From: Deferribacterales bacterium
Lineage (GTDB): Bacteria; Chrysiogenota; Deferribacteres; Deferribacterales; JAISNW01
DNA length: 8,781 nt
Reading direction: 5' to 3'
Assembly (NCBI GenBank): GCA_025997275.1
Contig: BNUJ01000061.1
Location: 1-8,781, forward strand
A program made the translations under genes and the position numbers. Positions 7,668 through 8,781 of this stretch are shown here, in pieces; the stretch's first letter is position 1; each line of letters starts with the position of its first letter. A model generated the notes under the pieces. That model did not search any database and was not told the DNA's origin. It saw only the letters and a list, made by a program, of their open reading frames with translations.

Positions 7668-7695
7668 TTGTGCAATTACACAAACATATTTTGTG
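7668..7695. promoter_or_regulatory. Operator-like array of three TTGTG/CACAA half-sites
   Basis: TTGTG (7668-7672), CACAA (7679-7683) and TTGTG (7691-7695) alternate in orientation with centres 11 and 12 bp apart. The first pair forms TTGTG-C-AATT-A-CACAA, a 16-bp palindrome with one mismatched pair. The last pair forms CACAAA-N5-TTTGTG. The array abuts the rightward -35 box and lies 15 bp upstream of the leftward -35 box, suiting one regulator controlling both directions. The protein is unknown. Confidence 0.5.
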
Positions 7696-7723
7696 TTGAC
7701 TATTTTAATAAAATGATTATAAT
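7696..7723 (+). promoter_or_regulatory. Sigma70-type promoter for the gtrB side
   Basis: TTGACT (7696-7701) and a perfect TATAAT (7718-7723) are separated by 16 nt in an A+T-rich context. This is the strongest promoter match in the window. The predicted transcript start, near 7730, coincides with the ATG of the small leader ORF. Confidence 0.7.
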
Positions 7724-7729
7724 CGTCCA

Positions 7730-7840
7730 ATGAATTATTCTGCTAGACGAAGCCCCTTGCTGGATAGTAGCATACCGCTTGAACCAAAACGTGTACGTTG
7801 CACCAGCAACTCCAAGTCCTCATTCTATGGTAATGTATGA
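7730..7840 (+). CDS. Possible 36-aa leader ORF overlapping gtrB
   Basis: An ATG at 7730, 6 nt past the TATAAT box, opens 36 codons ending in a TGA at 7838-7840. The TGA shares ATGA with the gtrB start. The peptide begins MNYSARRSPLLDSS, is basic and polar, and matches nothing I recognise. gtrB has no clear Shine-Dalgarno sequence, so translation of this frame could load ribosomes onto it. It may instead be a chance ORF in a 5' leader; only position and overlap support it. Confidence 0.3.
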   Translation: MNYSARRSPLLDSSIPLEPKRVRCTSNSKSSFYGNV

Positions 7841-8673
7841 AACTCATCACCATATTGGTCCCCTGCTATAATGAGGAGCAGGCAGTTCGCCTGTTCCATA
7901 AACGGCTCTGTGCTACAATCAACACCCTTTCTGCTAGTTATGATTTTGAAATCTTATTTATAAACGATGGCAGCATTGATGAGACGGCAAACATCATTAG
8001 AGAGCTGCAAGCCACAGATAACAGAGTGGCTTACGTGAGCCTATCCCGCAACTTCGGCAAGGAGGTAGCATTGTTGGCGGGCTTTGACTACGCCAAAGGC
8101 GATGCGGTTGTCACTATTGACGCAGACTTGCAACACCCGCCAGAGATAATCCCCGATATGCTAAAATTATGGGAATCTGGCTATGCGGATGTCTATGCTG
8201 AGCGCATATCTAGGGATACAGATAGTTTTTTTAGAAAAATTGCAACTGTTTTATACTATAAAGTGCTAAAGAATATCGCAGATGAGCCGTTAGATATGGG
8301 GAGTTATGACTTTAGATTGCTTGATAGACGTTGCATAAACGCATTGTGTGAGCTACGTGAGTTATGTCGCTATACCAAAGGTCTTTTCAGCTGGATAGGT
8401 TATAGGAAAATATCAATTCCTTATGAAGTTGCACCGCGTGTCGCTGGTGAGGCCAGTTATACATTGATTAAACGAGTCCACCTTGCCATTGACGGCGTTT
8501 TATCAAGCTCTATATTGCCTCTGCGTGTGGCTTCCTTTTGTGGAGTGGCAATATCTATGTTCGCTTTCATATATCTTGTAATAACTCTGATAACGACCCT
8601 AGTTTATGGCAATCCTACTGCTGGCTGGACATCAACATTGGTTATTATTTTGTTTGGTTCAAGCCTAGTTTAG
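7837..8673 (+). CDS. gtrB: GtrB-like polyprenyl-phosphate glucosyltransferase, C-terminally truncated
   Basis: The 278-residue frame encodes a GT-A family 2 glycosyltransferase of the GtrB/DPM1 type. It opens with ITILVPCYNEE, then has NDGS (43-46), the metal-binding D95-A-D97 in DADLQHPPE, RNFGKE (71-76) and GEASYT (204-209, equivalent to the GxSKYS loop). A membrane segment follows at about 228-254. Known GtrB enzymes transfer glucose from UDP-glucose to polyprenyl phosphate for use by a GtrII-type partner. Full-length relatives have about 300-320 residues with a second membrane segment and a GEYIGR-like tail. Here the second segment stops after VIILFG, replaced by SSLV and a TAG in IS-like sequence. 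The start is the first available, with an in-frame TAA two codons upstream. Loss of the tail may impair the enzyme. Confidence 0.85.
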   Translation: MKLITILVPCYNEEQAVRLFHKRLCATINTLSASYDFEILFINDGSIDETANIIRELQATDNRVAYVSLSRNFGKEVALLAGFDYAKGDAVVTIDADLQHPPEIIPDMLKLWESGYADVYAERISRDTDSFFRKIATVLYYKVLKNIADEPLDMGSYDFRLLDRRCINALCELRELCRYTKGLFSWIGYRKISIPYEVAPRVAGEASYTLIKRVHLAIDGVLSSSILPLRVASFCGVAISMFAFIYLVITLITTLVYGNPTAGWTSTLVIILFGSSLV

Positions 8674-8781
8674 ATTGACTTAAAGTTGATATAAGCTATG
8701 GTGTTATTATGGGAAACAAGTATTTGAAGCGTGCCCACATTTCGGAAGAGAAGTTTAGGGAGATATTGAAGTTGTTTGTTG
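8656..8781 (+). mobile_element. Left end of an IS1595-like insertion sequence
   Basis: Similarity to GtrB ends at about 8655. The next bases, starting GGTTCAAGCC, lead straight to a transposase start. The exact boundary is inferred from where GtrB similarity stops, since the other terminal repeat and the target duplication lie outside the window. Confidence 0.65.
8709..8781 (+). CDS. IS1595-family transposase, N-terminal fragment
   Basis: An ATG at 8709 opens 24 codons to the window edge. The start, MGNKYLKRAHISEEKFRE, followed by ILKLFV, resembles the N-terminus of IS1595-family (ISXO2/IS1016-like) DDE transposases, which commonly begin NKYLKRSHISEAKFREIL. The catalytic domain is outside the window. 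The recognition rests on this short stretch but is quite specific, and it explains why the upstream glycosyltransferase is cut. Confidence 0.7.
   Translation, partial: MGNKYLKRAHISEEKFREILKLFV

Noticed and set aside
7733..7836. Possible tRNA or structured RNA upstream of gtrB
   Set aside because: No acceptor-stem pairing, TTCGA loop or anticodon arm could be assembled.
8226..8232. T7 run in gtrB as a second phase-variable tract
   Set aside because: Seven T residues is within ordinary range for an A+T-rich gene; a similar T7 occurs at 229-235 in the hydrolase gene.
1..8781. CRISPR array, rRNA or integrase-attachment sites
   Set aside because: No regularly spaced direct repeats, rRNA-like stretches or tRNA-end duplications were seen.

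Overview
The window looks like chromosomal DNA from a Gram-negative bacterium. It encodes a flagellar export protein (FliQ), a lipoprotein with a lipobox-like signal, an inner-membrane acyltransferase and a two-part glycan-glucosylation set. Base composition is moderate (a little over 40% G+C by eye). The protein set would suit a deltaproteobacterial or Nitrospirota-like lineage, but no gene here fixes the taxon, so that placement is weak.

Layout. Positions 1-7617 read almost entirely on the minus strand as one tightly packed array. In transcription order it holds an Rpn-family PD-(D/E)XK nuclease (7617-6691), a large GtrII-like membrane glycosyltransferase (6694-4385), an orphan FliQ (4348-4073), a fibronectin-type-III-like lipoprotein (4069-3206), a PlsC-type acyltransferase (3209-2445), a fused aminoglycoside-phosphotransferase-like/P-loop kinase protein (2378-825), and a ribonuclease Z-like metallo-beta-lactamase-fold hydrolase (828-1) that runs off the left edge. 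Three junctions are ATGA stop/start overlaps (6691-6694, 3206-3209, 825-828) and one gap is 3 bp, so much of the array is probably co-transcribed and translationally coupled. A 66-bp gap with a GC-rich hairpin (2379-2444) and a 36-bp gap with a possible promoter before fliQ are the only breaks.

A divergent control region (7618-7836) separates this array from a rightward gene for a GtrB-like polyprenyl-phosphate glucosyltransferase (7837-8673). It contains near-consensus promoters in both directions, three alternating TTGTG/CACAA half-sites about one helical turn apart, and a possible 36-codon leader ORF that overlaps gtrB by ATGA. The gtrB reading frame loses its normal C-terminal end within its second membrane segment. 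The sequence that follows encodes the start of an IS1595-like transposase, so an insertion sequence has probably cut the gene.

Working together: the GtrB-like enzyme would make polyprenyl-phosphate-glucose on the cytoplasmic face, and the GtrII-like protein would move the glucosyl residue onto a surface glycan in the periplasm. The GtrII-like gene carries a run of ten G residues before its catalytic core. Gaining or losing one base would stop translation early, so it is a candidate on/off switch for surface-glycan modification. With gtrB interrupted by the IS, the pathway may be disabled in this genome unless another gtrB exists. No wholly new defence or mobile system is evident. The most interesting points are the G-tract, the shared control region, the nuclease-glycosyltransferase gene overlap and the orphan fliQ.
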